From assembly GCF_030272615.1 (NCBI RefSeq), contig NC_081412.1:690750083-690814082 (forward strand): a stretch of DNA of 64,000 nucleotides, written 5' to 3'. The position numbers were made by a program, and so were the translations under genes. Below, in pieces: positions 46,491 through 58,020 of the stretch (its first letter is position 1; each line of letters starts with the position of its first letter). The stretch is from Cryptomeria japonica (lineage: Eukaryota > Streptophyta > Pinopsida > Cupressales > Cupressaceae). The notes under the pieces were generated by a model. That model was given only the letters and a program-made list of their open reading frames with translations. It had not been told where the DNA came from and did not search any database.

Positions 46491-46747
46491 CCCCTCTTTT
46501 GTAATAACATACTTACTGCATAAGTACTATCTGACTGTGGGTAGGCTTCCCACCTTGATTTTTCCCTTTACCGGGTTTTCCACGTACAAATTTTGGTGTT
46601 ATGTTTTGTGGATTATATTTTTTCTTAACTGTTGTATCTTGTATTCCAAAATTTGGTTTATGTATTCTGGTAATAAATTTTTAATGCTTAAAGTTCTATA
46701 ATCTATTAACAACTGATTCACACCCCCCCTCTAAGTTGTCTAAAAAT

Positions 46748-46759
46748 TGGTATTAGAGC
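46748..46759 (+). other. C6 primer binding site
   Basis: TGGTATTAGAGC, one transition away from the tRNA-iMet site of the other elements. Confidence 0.85.
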
Positions 46760-46801
46760 ATGGTCCTCTCTACAGAAGCTTAATCACTTGAGGAAGATCC
46801 T

Positions 46802-49800
46802 ATGGCATATAATAGTTCAAGCTCATCATGTTCATATGTAGCTATTTTCTGGAGAGAAATTCCTAGGCTTGATGGAACAAATTACAAAGTATGGAAGATT
46901 CAGATGGAGACTCATCTAAGATGTCTTGGTAAGGAGATTTGGGAGATCACTGAGAAGGATATATACCTCATAATCTGGTATCTAGCAATCCTCCTCTGGT
47001 AGGCTTGGATAAGGATATTGAAAATGACTTTAGAGATAGAGAAGCCATTTTATGTGCACTTTCTGATTAGCAAGTTATGAGACTAACCAACAAATCAACT
47101 GCAAAGGCTATATGGGATAAATTGGAGACTCTGAATGAAGGTGACCCTACTGTTAAAATTACTAAACTTTATAGTTACCAAGTGAGATATGAGAACCTAA
47201 AGATGGAAGAAGATGACAGGATTATTGCTTTTATGGAGGGAGTTAATGAAATTGTTCTAGGAATTCAATGTTGTGGTGGATCTCTGAGCGAAGATGAAAT
47301 AGTTTCTAAAGTATTGAGAGCTTTGCCACCATCTTATAAGATGAGGGCTACTACAATTAATTAGTTGAGAACAATGCCAAACACCTCTATTAATAGGGAT
47401 ACCTTGGTTGGGAATTTATCTACTTTTGAGCTTGAGGAATTTGGTTCCTCTGGAGTTGCAAAATATGAACCTTCTTTTCATGCATCAACATCATCTACTA
47501 GAAAGAGTGATTGGAAAGCCTTATATTCTAAGGAAATGGGGGAAATGATAAAAGAAGATGAAGAGTTTGAACAACTTGAAGCCCTATTTGCTAGAAGAGT
47601 ACCTAAAGGTCCGACAGGAAGTAAGTATGAAGGAAAATCGCCTAAAGAAAAGGCACTTGCTACTAAAGTTGAAGACAAGGATGAATGGGTGATAAACAAT
47701 GGATGCTCACATCATATGACTGGAGATACAAGGAAGTTTCTATATTTGCAAGAATTTGATGGCAGACTAGTTAGATTAGGAGATGACAAATCATGCATGA
47801 TCAAGGGAAGAGAACTATATAATTGGACGGTAAGCATGATACTGATAATGTTTATTATGTTGAAGGTCTAAGACATAATCTTTTGAGTGTAGGATAGCTG
47901 GTGGATAAGGGATTTTGGTTATAGTTCAAGGATGGAAAATGCAATATTATCAACAGATCTAGATTTGAGATTGCAACCGATACTCAAACTAAAGGTAACA
48001 TCTTTCATTTGAACTCCTAGTGAGAAGACACATTTGATTGCACAAATTGATGAGAGTTCTCTATGGCATAAGAGGTTGTGTCATGTGAATTTTGATTGCA
48101 TTGTAAAGATCAATTCTACTAAGGTAGTTAGAGATATACCTAAAATTGTGAAGCCCTATAATCTAGTAAGGAATGTCAAATGGGAAAGCAAGTCGGAACT
48201 TCTTTTAAGAGTATACAAGACAAATCTAATGATGTTCTTGATCTTATTCATACTGATTTGTGTGGTCCTACTAGAATCAAATTTTTTCAGGGTAATAGAT
48301 ATTTTATGCGAATCATTCATGACTATTCTAGAATGATGTGGGTTACTTTTCTAAGGGAGAAATATGAAGCATTCAAAAAGATTAAAATATTTAAAGCTAA
48401 AGTTGAGATAGAGACAAGACTAAAGATTAAATGCTTAAGGTCTGATTAGGGTTGAGAATTCACATCTGATGAATTTAACAGTTATTGTGAAAAGAATGGG
48501 ATAAGGAGACAGTTATCTGCACCCCAAACACCTCAACAGAATGGAGTTGTGGAAAGGAAGAACAAAACTATCTTGGATGCGGCTAGAACTATGCTGATGG
48601 AAGCTAATCTACCTCATATCTACTAGAGAGAATTTTTGAGCACGATGGTATACACATTCAAAAGAGTTCATATAAAAGGAGACACTGGTAAGACACCTTA
48701 TGAGTTATGGTTTGGTCATACACCTACAATTAAGTATTTCAGAATCTTTTGTAGTAAATGCTATATCAAAAGAGATGATTCCATTGGAAAGTTTGATCCT
48801 AGATGTGATGAAGGGATATTTCTTGGTTATTCTAATGAAAGCAAAGCATATAGATGTTATAACAAAAGATTATAGATAATTGTGGAGAGCACTAGTGTCA
48901 AGATGGATGAGCTGAACATAAGTCAAATCATAACTAATGAGAGATAACTGACAGTGGAAATGATTATAATTGAACTGGTAGCACCAACACCGGAACAAAA
49001 TGTTGAACCAGTTACTCTGGCAGTATCATAAAATTTAACAGTAACTGAAGATCAAAGCAAAGGAATGGAAAATCAAAAGACTCCTAAGTATGTTAGGTTA
49101 AATCATTCAGAAGATCATATCATTGGAGACAAGAATAAAGGAGTGATGACAAGAGGAAGGTTGGCAGCTGATGAGGTATGTTTATTTCTCAAATTGAATA
49201 GGCATTAGTAATTGAAGCATGTAAAGATGAATGTTGGATAAAAGCTATGGAAGAGGAATTAGATCAGATAGAAAAGAATAATACATGGACTTCAGTTCCC
49301 CGGCCTAAAAGTAAGAATGTTATTGGGACTAAATGGGTTTTTAGGATAAATTGAATGAATATGGAAATTTTGTGAGTAATAAGGCTAGATTGGTTTGTAA
49401 AGGATATTTTTCAGAAGGAAGGAATTGCTTATGATGATATTTTTCTCTGATAGCTAGGATTGAAGCTATGAGATTATTTCTTGCTTATGTTGCCCATAAG
49501 AACTACAAGGTTTATTAGATGGATGTTAAGTGTGCATTTCTGAATGGAGATATTGAAGAGGAAGTTTGCATTGAGCAGCCTAATCAATTTTTACTTTCAG
49601 GTGATAAAAACATGGTTTGCAGGTTAAGGAAAGCTTTATATGGATTGAAACAAGCCCTTAGAGCTTGGTATGCAAGATTGGATAAATATCTTTTGAAGCT
49701 TCATTTCACTAAAGGTAATGCTAACAATAATTTATATTATAAGATCACTGATGATGACATGTTGATTGTTGAATTCTTTGTTGATGATATCATTTTTTGA

Positions 49801-50722
49801 GGTGAGGATAATTTATGTATGGAATTCTTTGATAATATGAAGAATGAATTTAAGATGTCTATGGTTGGGGAGATGAAATTTTTCTTAGGTTTGCAGATTA
49901 CTCAGACTGATAAAGGTATTTTCATTTGTCAAACTAAGTATGCTATGAAGAAATTTGGTATGGAAAATTCTAAACCGAATGGTACTCCTATGGTTACAAG
50001 TGAGAAATTGACTAAGATAGATGCATCAACACCGGTAAATCCTACAAGGTACAAGTATATGATTGGAGGTTTGTTATATTTGACTCAAACTAGACCGGAT
50101 ATAATGAATGCAGTTTGTATTGTATCAAGATATTAGAGTGATCCTAGAGAGAATCATGAGAGTGCGGTGAAAAGAATTTTTCAGGTATTTGCAAGGAACA
50201 ACTGAATATGGTTTTTGGTATCCTAAAAATGATGATTTTACACTATGTGCATATATAGATGAAGATTGGGTTGGAGATGTTGATGACCGGAAGAGCACAT
50301 CCGGTGGAGCTTTCTTTCTTGGAAAGAAACTTGTTTCATGGATCAACAAGAAGTAGTGAAGTACCTCTTTATCTACTATTGAAGTTGAGTATGTTTCTAC
50401 TACTACTAACTATACACAAGTTCTATGGATGAAGCAAATGTTGAAGGACATAAGGGTGGATTGTAATGAACTGGTAGTTATTAACTATGATAACTTTGCT
50501 GCTATTGACATATCAAAGAATCTGGTATTTCATTCTAAGACAAAGCACATATCTATCAAGTATAACTTTTTGAAGGAGAACATGGAAGCAAATGAAGTCA
50601 AACTGGTTTATGTGAACACTAAAGAGAAGATTCCAAATATCTTCACTAAACCTTTTCCTAAGGAATCATTTGAGTATGTTAGAGACAGATTGAGGGTTTC
50701 TTCCCCTCTGGTAGAGACCTAA
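46802..50722 (+). pseudogene. C6 gag-pol, heavily broken
   Basis: It starts MAYNSSSSSC at 46802, with gag core MEEDDRIIAFMEGVNEIVLG. The zinc knuckle is missing: SKYEGKSP is followed directly by KEKALATKVEDKDEW, although C1 has about 90 residues between the matching parts. The protease stretch reads VINNGCSHHM, Asn for the catalytic Asp. Integrase keeps LWHKRLCHVNFD and HTDLCGP, but RSD is followed by stops; PQQNGVVERKN is intact. RT has FVDDIIF (~49780), and RNase H has CDN changed to YDN (INYDNFAAIDISKN). At least five frame changes and many stops occur. It ends FTKPFPKESFEYV..SPLVET at 50722. Confidence 0.9.
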
Positions 50723-51076
50723 GTGATGCTGATTGACATTAGTCTAGTATGCATTTACAGAGCTACTCTTCAATCCATATTGATGTGTTGGTGCTACTGC
50801 TCAGGGGGAGTATTTAGTTATGTGGTTCAATGGATTTATGATTTTTCTTTGATGTTTATGTTCGATTTTTAGCATTGATGTCAAAGGGGGAGAGATATAT
50901 GTGAAAAATAGAGCTTAACAGGGATATCATTCACAGGGGGAATTTGTTAAGTTCATTGTAATATCATCTTATGGGAGATTGTTGGTTGTCTTCCTTTGGG
51001 GGAGACTTGTTTGGCATTTCTTGGCACTTAGAGGTTTTTCACACCTAGTGTTGCCATCAATTCCAAAGGGGGTGCT
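50723..51076 (+). other. C6 3' non-coding region with G-tracts
   Basis: No gene. G-tracts occur near 50802 (CAGGGGGAGTAT), 50883 (TCAAAGGGGGAGAG), 50935 (CAGGGGGAATT) and 50997 (TTGGGGGAGAC). The tract beside the LTR is CCAAAGGGGGTGCT, changed from the AGAT ending seen elsewhere. Confidence 0.8.
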
Positions 51077-53385
51077 TGTTGGCAAATTGGACAAATTGAT
51101 TATGTGTTGCATTGATGTTTTCTCATTGATGGCAACACTGGCTATTTTGGTTGTTTACCGATTTCTAGTATGTTTCAATAGAGCGGTTGGATTATGATAT
51201 TGATTCGGTATGCTTTAGTTTGTGGAATTAGTTTGGATCTATCATTCATGCTATTCAGATATGTATCATGATCAGTTGATTCGAGATTTGATGACTCAGG
51301 AGCTATCATTTTTTCTAGTAAGCCTTTTGGTCACCAATATGGGTTTTACCAGCAGAGCTTTGTTGAAGATCTTTTGATGCATGTGATAAGTGGTGTTGGT
51401 GTGGCTTCTATATGGCTTTCAGGATGCTGATGGTTATCTTGTTCATGTTCCTATTGATCGATGGTGTTGGATTTGTTGACATTTGCATGAATATTGCATT
51501 AATGATTTTTTATGTTGTCATTGATGTCAATTAATAGGTAATGTTATTGTTGTAATGATGTTTTGTAACCAGTAGGAAGAGCTAGTGAAAGGAACTGTAA
51601 CCAGTAGGTAAGTTTGGTGAATTGGTTATATTGGTTTATGATCTGATGATAAGTGATAATGATTATGACACGTATGCATATTGTATGAAGAGAGTTTCAA
51701 AGTTATTTTGGTGCGTTGAGGTAATGGTTTTTTTCTTGGGAATGAGCAAGTATACTACATGCAATGCAAAGCACGTGATGAGTTACTAAGCTCGATGAAG
51801 CGGTGATCAAGGAGAGGTTGAGGCTTTCTTGAATGATGTGTAGAGATTGTTATGTAATCCAACAGTCATACTTGAACTGACTTGTTTGTAATCTCTATGT
51901 GAATTAGGTTTTTATTGTGTTACCGACCTAATTGATTTGTTTATAAGGTCGATGAGTTGTTTTAGTTTCAGTGTTGGCAAAGTTGAATCGAGTGTGTGGT
52001 TGCTGAACTGGATGATGTATCTGTAGTTTGAGTAAAGACAGATAGGAGCATGAAAAGGATCTGAACAAGCAAGTGAAGTGCTATTCAAATAGATCAACAA
52101 ACTCCTGTTGTTTTCTAACAATTATAGTAGATTGAAATCCCCTAACTGGGTAAGCTATAATAATCTTGGTACTATTCAAATCCTCTAACAAGGTGATCCA
52201 TTAGCTTGGATTCTAAATCCTTTACAAAGGTTACTCCTCACAAGGTATTGCTTTTAACAAGGCATTATAGTCAATCCCTTAACCGGGTGGTCCCTAACAA
52301 TCTGTTCTTAATAGGACTTTTTATAAATCTTTAACAAGCTTGGCTCCTAATAGGGCAAACTTCAGAAGAGTTCAAATAGTTATCTTGTGAGTTCCATCTC
52401 ACTGTGGTTTTTTCCATTTGGGTTTCCACGTCAAAAATATTGTGTCAAGTGGTGAATGTTGTTGTGGTTATGTTTTCTATGGTTGATTTGCTTAACTACT
52501 TAATCCACTTTGATATGTCATGATAAGTGACAACAATATGAAATGAAGTTTTACTTATGTCAGTAAAAGTATTTGAATGGTTATGAGTTTCAAGTTGTTT
52601 ACTGTTATCTATTATAACAGTCAACCAGTTTAGCTTGACAGTTTTAATCTTGATAGAGATATTGCATTGATAGTTCTAATTTTACTTTGAGAGATTGATT
52701 TTGAGAAAGGTGAAAGTTTATCAGTTTTTCTATCTACTGATTCACCCCCCCCCTCAATAGTTGATCGAATCCTTGTTCTTTCATCATACCATCAGGATTT
52801 GGGTCCAGACCTAATGTTATCTTATTCACCTAGGTTATGGACCGGTTTATGTAATGTGTCGGTGGATGATCCCGATACCTTTTCGGTTGGATCTATTGAT
52901 TGGATTATGTTGTTTTAGTATTAGGTCGACTTAGTTGATCATTGGATTGCGGGTTTATGTTATGAATTTATTGTATTATCTTTTAGTTGGCTAACCTAAT
53001 TGTTTAGGTCCTTAGTTGGTATAAATATGATGTAAGATCTCTTTGTAGATCATGGGCATGTTCATGGTTTTTGGGATATAGGATTATCTATGTGCGAATA
53101 AGGTTGTAATCATATGTAGAGGTTTCGGTCGATCATAGGTGACTGAATTGGGTTGGTGAAAGAGGTTTAAGACATTCAATACTAAGCTTAACTAGAACTA
53201 TATTCAGGCATAAGAGATGTTATTATTGCAGTTCACTCTTCTTTCTAGATTGTAGTATGGATTTATATTGTAGTCAATGAGGCTCCTTTTGTGATGAGTA
53301 GTGTGCTCTAGGTTGTTGGTCTTCCTACATGTGCAGCCCCTCTTTCATAATCACATACTTACTGTAGAAGTATTATCTGACTGTG
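51077..53385 (+). repeat. C6 3' LTR (interrupted and truncated)
   Basis: It starts TGTTGGCAAATTGG and is split by S4. It resumes at 52795 and stops at 53385 after CTGACTGTG; the 5' LTR continues there with GGTAGGCTTCCCACC, which is absent here. TATAAATA lies at 53020-53027. The truncation coincides with the start of G3. Confidence 0.87.
51474..52794 (+). mobile_element. S4, solo LTR in the C6 3' LTR
   Basis: 1,321 bp, TGTTGACATTTGC to CATACCATCA, with a perfect ggatt duplication (51469-51473, 52795-52799). The C6 5' LTR is continuous at the matching point (45969). It resembles the C5 LTR type: a run of AACAAGGT/AACCGGGT phrases at 52140-52340, a C-tract near 52744 and no hairpin. Confidence 0.9.
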
Positions 53386-54178
53386 TGAAGCAGTCACCGG
53401 TGAGGAGGGACCTCAATGAGATCAATCCAGACTGGTCAGTAAGAGTAAACACAACAAAAACACATAGATATGATGGAGGAAATGCATAATAGATAATTTT
53501 ATTGCATGAAATTTGATTACATCCAACTGTGTTAGAACATATCGTCACACAAGTTTGGTAGAATAGGTCACAACTGAAACCTTGAATTGAAAGATCTATC
53601 TTCTAGGAACGGTCTATCTATCTGATACTCTGATTGATTCTATTGATTAAATTATAAAACATGATTACAAATATATATATTGATCCAAAGGATCCAATCG
53701 GTCCAAAAGGGATCAAAACCCAAAGAATAAGACCTAACGTGCAAAATGAACAAGGTCAGCCTTCGCCAAGAGATTCCTCCAGGAAATCCAAAGGATGAAA
53801 CATAGATCATGGGAAAAGGTTGGACACATGCCAAGAAACATCAAAATCAATGCTCAAGGCTCTGCAAACTTTGGAATAGGTTCTGATAGATCACCTGAAA
53901 AGGTCTTAGGCTACCGGTGATGAAGGAACAACCAGTAACAAGAAATTGTCATGGAAACCAGTAGCGATATCTTGCCAGAAAGAGATCCAAATGCGATGTG
54001 GTTTGAAAGAAGGGAAGATGATCAAGTATTCAAGTAGAATCCAACTCCATAGGATCCGGTGAGCCAAAACTAGGATACACAGAAAGGAAAACTGAAACTG
54101 CAAACAAAAAACAAAACAAAAAGGAAAATGTTTTTGGTTGATGCAAGATTGTTGTGAACCGAGGATACTCCTGCATCA
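53386..54178 (-). repeat. G3 3' LTR
   Basis: 793 bp. In element sense it starts TGATGCAGGAGTATCC (from 54178) and ends ..CTGCTTCA at 53386. It follows the chromovirus coding end, as a 3' LTR should. The left flank is ctgtg; the matching duplicate at the far end cannot be found because the element is truncated. Confidence 0.75.
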
Positions 54179-54209
54179 GACATCTGGGGTTAATGAAAAA
54201 GTGAGCCTC

Positions 54210-55197
54210 TCAGTTTGTTGGGGTCAGAGGGAAACCAAGGCGGTCTACCTCTGCTTGAGAAATCCAAGATGAATCTTCAACTGGTCTGCTCTTCCACTTC
54301 ACAAGATATTCTCTATACTAACTGGTCTGGGTATTACGCCCAATCCTACTATTTAAAATCTCTTCAATCTGATCCTGATCCTTCTGGGGCAATTGTTCCT
54401 CAAGGTCTACAACACTATCCTTACTGAATTTTGGTTCATGGTATTCATGAAGATCTGTAATGTTGAATATAGGTGAAATACTTAGACTATCTGGTAGCTC
54501 CACTTCATATGCATTTCCAGAACTGAACTTCCTCAAAATCTTACAGGGTCCAAACTTCTTCATCTGCAACTTATTATAAGTTCCAACTAGGAATCTCTCT
54601 TTTCTTAGATATACCATCACTTCATTTCCACTTCAAATTCCTTATGTCTCCTCTTCTCATCTACCTTCTCCTTATATTTATTGTTTATGTCTTCCAAATG
54701 TTGCTTAACTTGAATATGTAGTGTTGCCATGTGATATGCAAAATCTTCTTCTTCTGAACTCTTCCAGTCTTCACTGCTAATGTCTCTCAATTTGATATTC
54801 CTCTAGGATGCACTCTGGTAACAATCTCAAAAGGTATTTTTCAGGTACTTCTATTCACTGAATTGCTGTAAGAAAACTCTACTTATGCAAGGATCAAATC
54901 CCAACTTCCAGTTTTATCTCCCACTAAACATCTCAACAAATTTCCCAATCTCTAGTTAACAACTTATGTTTATCCATCAGTCTGTGGATGAAAAGTAGAA
55001 TTGAACTTCAAATCTGTCTCATCTTCTTCCAAAGTGTTCTCCAAAAATAGCTAACAAACTTAGTGTCTCTGTCTAAAACTATGCTCTTAGGTAATCCATG
55101 CAATCTCACCACTACCTTGAAAAATAGGTCTGCTACATGTAATTCATCTGATGTCTTCTTACAAGGTATGAAATTAGCCATCTTAAAAAATTTATCC
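54210..55197 (-). pseudogene. G3 chromovirus integrase and chromodomain
   Basis: Read leftward from 55197: integrase core with [18 protein letters not shown] and LDRDTKF (second catalytic Asp), FWRTLWKK, then the C-terminal part ([39 protein letters not shown]) and a chromodomain (YREYLVKWKSRPVEDSSWI, ~54240-54300). It ends at TGA 54210-54212. It is a Ty3/gypsy chromovirus. A stop follows RNTQTS at 54318, and frame changes lie near 54630-54990. The upstream integrase, RNase H, RT and gag are missing past 55197. It differs from G1 in sequence and chromodomain. Confidence 0.87.
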
Positions 55198-57684
55198 TGT
55201 TGGTGCCCAAAAATGGGTTTACACTGCCACTAGGCAGAGACCAAGATGATTCCTCTGAGATACCTATGGAATGCCACTTCCAACTAGCAATATCCTTCAG
55301 GCTTGGACCAACATCAACAAGGATACAAGATCCTTGTACATTTCAGGCTTTGCAGAACCCAAGAGGGTAATCCCTTCAGCGAACTTCCTAACCTCTACAA
55401 TTATAATTAGGAATTTACTAAAAACAAAGGAGATTATCTCATAAAAGGGCTCAATAGAAAGGGAGAATTCTCATGGATGACAAATCCTTCAGTGATCCTC
55501 GACCTTAGGCTGGAGCATGAGATGGGTGGGACAACTTTTCAAAAAATACATGAAACCTTTAACAATGATATTCTGAAATTTAAAAGATTGTTCTGAAGAA
55601 TCACAAAGAAAATAGACTAGAAACCAGAAACCTAATGACATTTGCTAGAAAATACAAGTGTCTTATTCATTTGGGCTACAGAGTCTGTGAAACATTGCTG
55701 AAATCTTATAAAAACTTATCTAATAGCTGATTTAGTCTTAAACAATACAACCTTACAATATCGTTCCATCTACAATCCCTTACCCGAACTGCTTATCAAA
55801 TCCCGATACAAGTCTTATCTCTCTGTAATCTCATTCAAGCATTTATAATTAACCCCTTGGATTAAAGCATAGAATGGAAAACTACATACATCATAACAAT
55901 GCAATAACCAAATTAAACCCTTGATCCCATTAGCTCAAAAGGAAATAGAATTGCACGTAGGAGAGTAAATATTTGAGAATATATTTGTATTAATCTCATA
56001 AGCTATCTTCTATCAGATAACATACAACAATCTCACTTATAGAATAACCCATTTGAAGATGAAACTAGTAACTACTCCATTACTTCTACTCTACAAAATG
56101 ACATTACAGTCCCTACTATTTTTTCATGACTCTCTAAAACTATGTGGAATCTAACCCTACAAACTCGACCTACTTTATAGAGACCCTTTGTAAGAAATTT
56201 CAGAACCCTAACCCCTAGACTTGATTTCCCTTTTATAGAAAACAAGGGAGAGACAAGCTTCAGGCCAAAGACACCTGTCACCAAAACCAAGCCAAGGAGG
56301 TTGTACACAATTATGTTAGAAAATATTCCTTATCCACATGTTGGTGCCTGTGATGAGGTGGAACCAAAATCTTCAACTAATTATCGGTAGAAACAAAATC
56401 ACTTGAGCCATGCCGATATCACCCAGACACTTCCGGATGGACCCTGAGATGCTCATTCTGCTCTACACAACATTTCCCTTCTTGAAAAGGAAAACAAATC
56501 CCAGCAAGAAATAAGATTTCCCATGAATTAGAGGAAAATATTCAACCTTTATGCCCCAGATCAGAGGAAATGGAAAGAGGAGCTTGGGGGCAAATATAAT
56601 TTGTTGAGAAGGCTTTGCAGCTTCCATGTTGGTGCAAAGACGGCTGGCTACCAATCCTTACTTGAATAAATCCTTCTTTCAATTCTGAGAGAGCTCCCTC
56701 TTGGAACATTTTGCCAACAAAATGCAGAGTAAGAATAGAGGATATGTCATTGGTGGTTTTTCCTAATAATAAAAGGCTTTCACACCCCCTCTGACAATCC
56801 TTTGATCTTTCACAACCCCTGTAACAATGAGCAACCTCATACCAGAGAAAAAACATCCATCTAGTGTCACAAAACATGCAATGACTCCATGCATAATTTT
56901 GTTCGAACACTATCTTCTTACTTATGAAAAACTATTCTTAGAAAAATGAAGAAGTTTGTATCCATTTCTACCCATTCTATCACCAACCTACTAGATTTAT
57001 AATTAGAATTCCACTCAAAGTGGCGGTGCTAATCCATGTGAAGAATCATCATCCTGATATTTTTTGCTCATCTTGCCAACTATGGATTCCAACAATCATG
57101 CCTACAACTCAGGTCACCATCATTTCTAGGCCATCACTCCATTTCCACCTACATATGTTCACCGTGCATGGATGTTTTTGTTCTGGTCTTATTCCTTATT
57201 GAGTGTACAATCTTCTACTTCAGGATTCTATCAACAAGAAATCTTTGAATTTATCAGAGAACTCATGATCCATCATATCTAAACCTGAAGTAATCCTAAT
57301 CTTTTCACATCTTTGAGATATCATCCTAAATTGATAAATCAGTCCTTTACCCAACAAAGACCTCACACAAGCTTCCTCAAGGGTGAGTCAACATTCAAAA
57401 CTTCAAACTCATCACCATCTATCTTAAGTCAACAAGTCCGCTTCCTATTCATCCTATCTTTCCCATGCAGGCTACAACCAATATCTTTAATGATCCCTTT
57501 TAATTTCAAATTTGAAAACCAACCGCAGATCTTTCCCGGCCTGGCAAATCAAACGATCATTATTGGTCGGTGTGCAATTTGACCTTCCATCTGTATTCAC
57601 GGACCCACAAAATCATGACTAATCAACACCATATCATCTTTCAACCAGACTTTTACAGCGGCCCCACCGTAGGTCTTCCTGGTC
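55198..57684. other. Unassigned non-coding sequence
   Basis: At 55198 G3 coding sequence gives way abruptly to TGTTGGTGCCCAAAAATGGG. This TG start suggests another inserted LTR, but I find no matching CA end with a tatcc duplicate. A second TGTTGGTGCC occurs at 56340. Reading frames in 56070-56910 and 57020-57580 are short and have no recognisable motif. The sequence is moderately AC-rich, with no visible pol remnant. Confidence 0.4.
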
Positions 57685-58020
57685 AGCCTAGGGCATGTGG
57701 CATCATCTCGTGATGTTGTGGTCTATAACCTCCTTGCAACTTCCATTGCAGGGATACGTGGGTCATTCGATATGTTCACACTTTATTGCTTCAACATAGT
57801 TCCCATTAACCTTTCAGAATTAAAAGTTGGGCACCTTTTATCTCAGAACATAACATCACCGTTCATCTTGAACATGTGCCAATTGATAGGTTTGTTAGTA
57901 AACCAGTCTTTACCACTTGAGAACTGGTGACATAAGGTTTCAACGAGTTACACCGCTAGCTCGTCCTTTTCTACTGAAGACACATAGCATCATCTCATGA
58001 TGTCATGGTCTTTATCTTCA
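57685..58020. repeat. Diverged direct repeat, ~290 bp apart
   Basis: GGCATCATCTCGTGATGTTG (57698) and AGCATCATCTCATGATGTCA (57988) head two segments that stay similar for about 60-70 bp (..TGGTCTATAACCTCC versus TGGTCTTTATCTTCA). Each has a CATCATctcATGATG-type inverted repeat, perfect in the second copy. Confidence 0.55.

Larger units (their letters stand above)
44618..46745 (+). repeat. C6 5' LTR (interrupted)
   Basis: It starts TGTTTGAAAATTGG, which aligns with TGTTGGCAAATTGG of the 3' copy, and ends CTAAGTTGTCTAAAA before the primer site. Without S3 it is about 1,180 bp. TATAAATAT at 46192-46200 is the TATA box; the hairpin is at 46477-46490. Confidence 0.85.
44618..53385 (+). mobile_element. 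C6, copia retrotransposon with solo LTRs in both LTRs
   Basis: A plus-strand copia element: 5' LTR 44618-46745, gag-pol 46802-50722, polypurine tract and 3' LTR from 51077 to where G3 cuts in at 53385. Each LTR carries an inserted solo LTR (S3 and S4). It interrupts G2 on the left. It is related to C2 by gag, integrase and LTR start. Its coding region has frame changes and many stops, more decay than C5. Confidence 0.9.
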
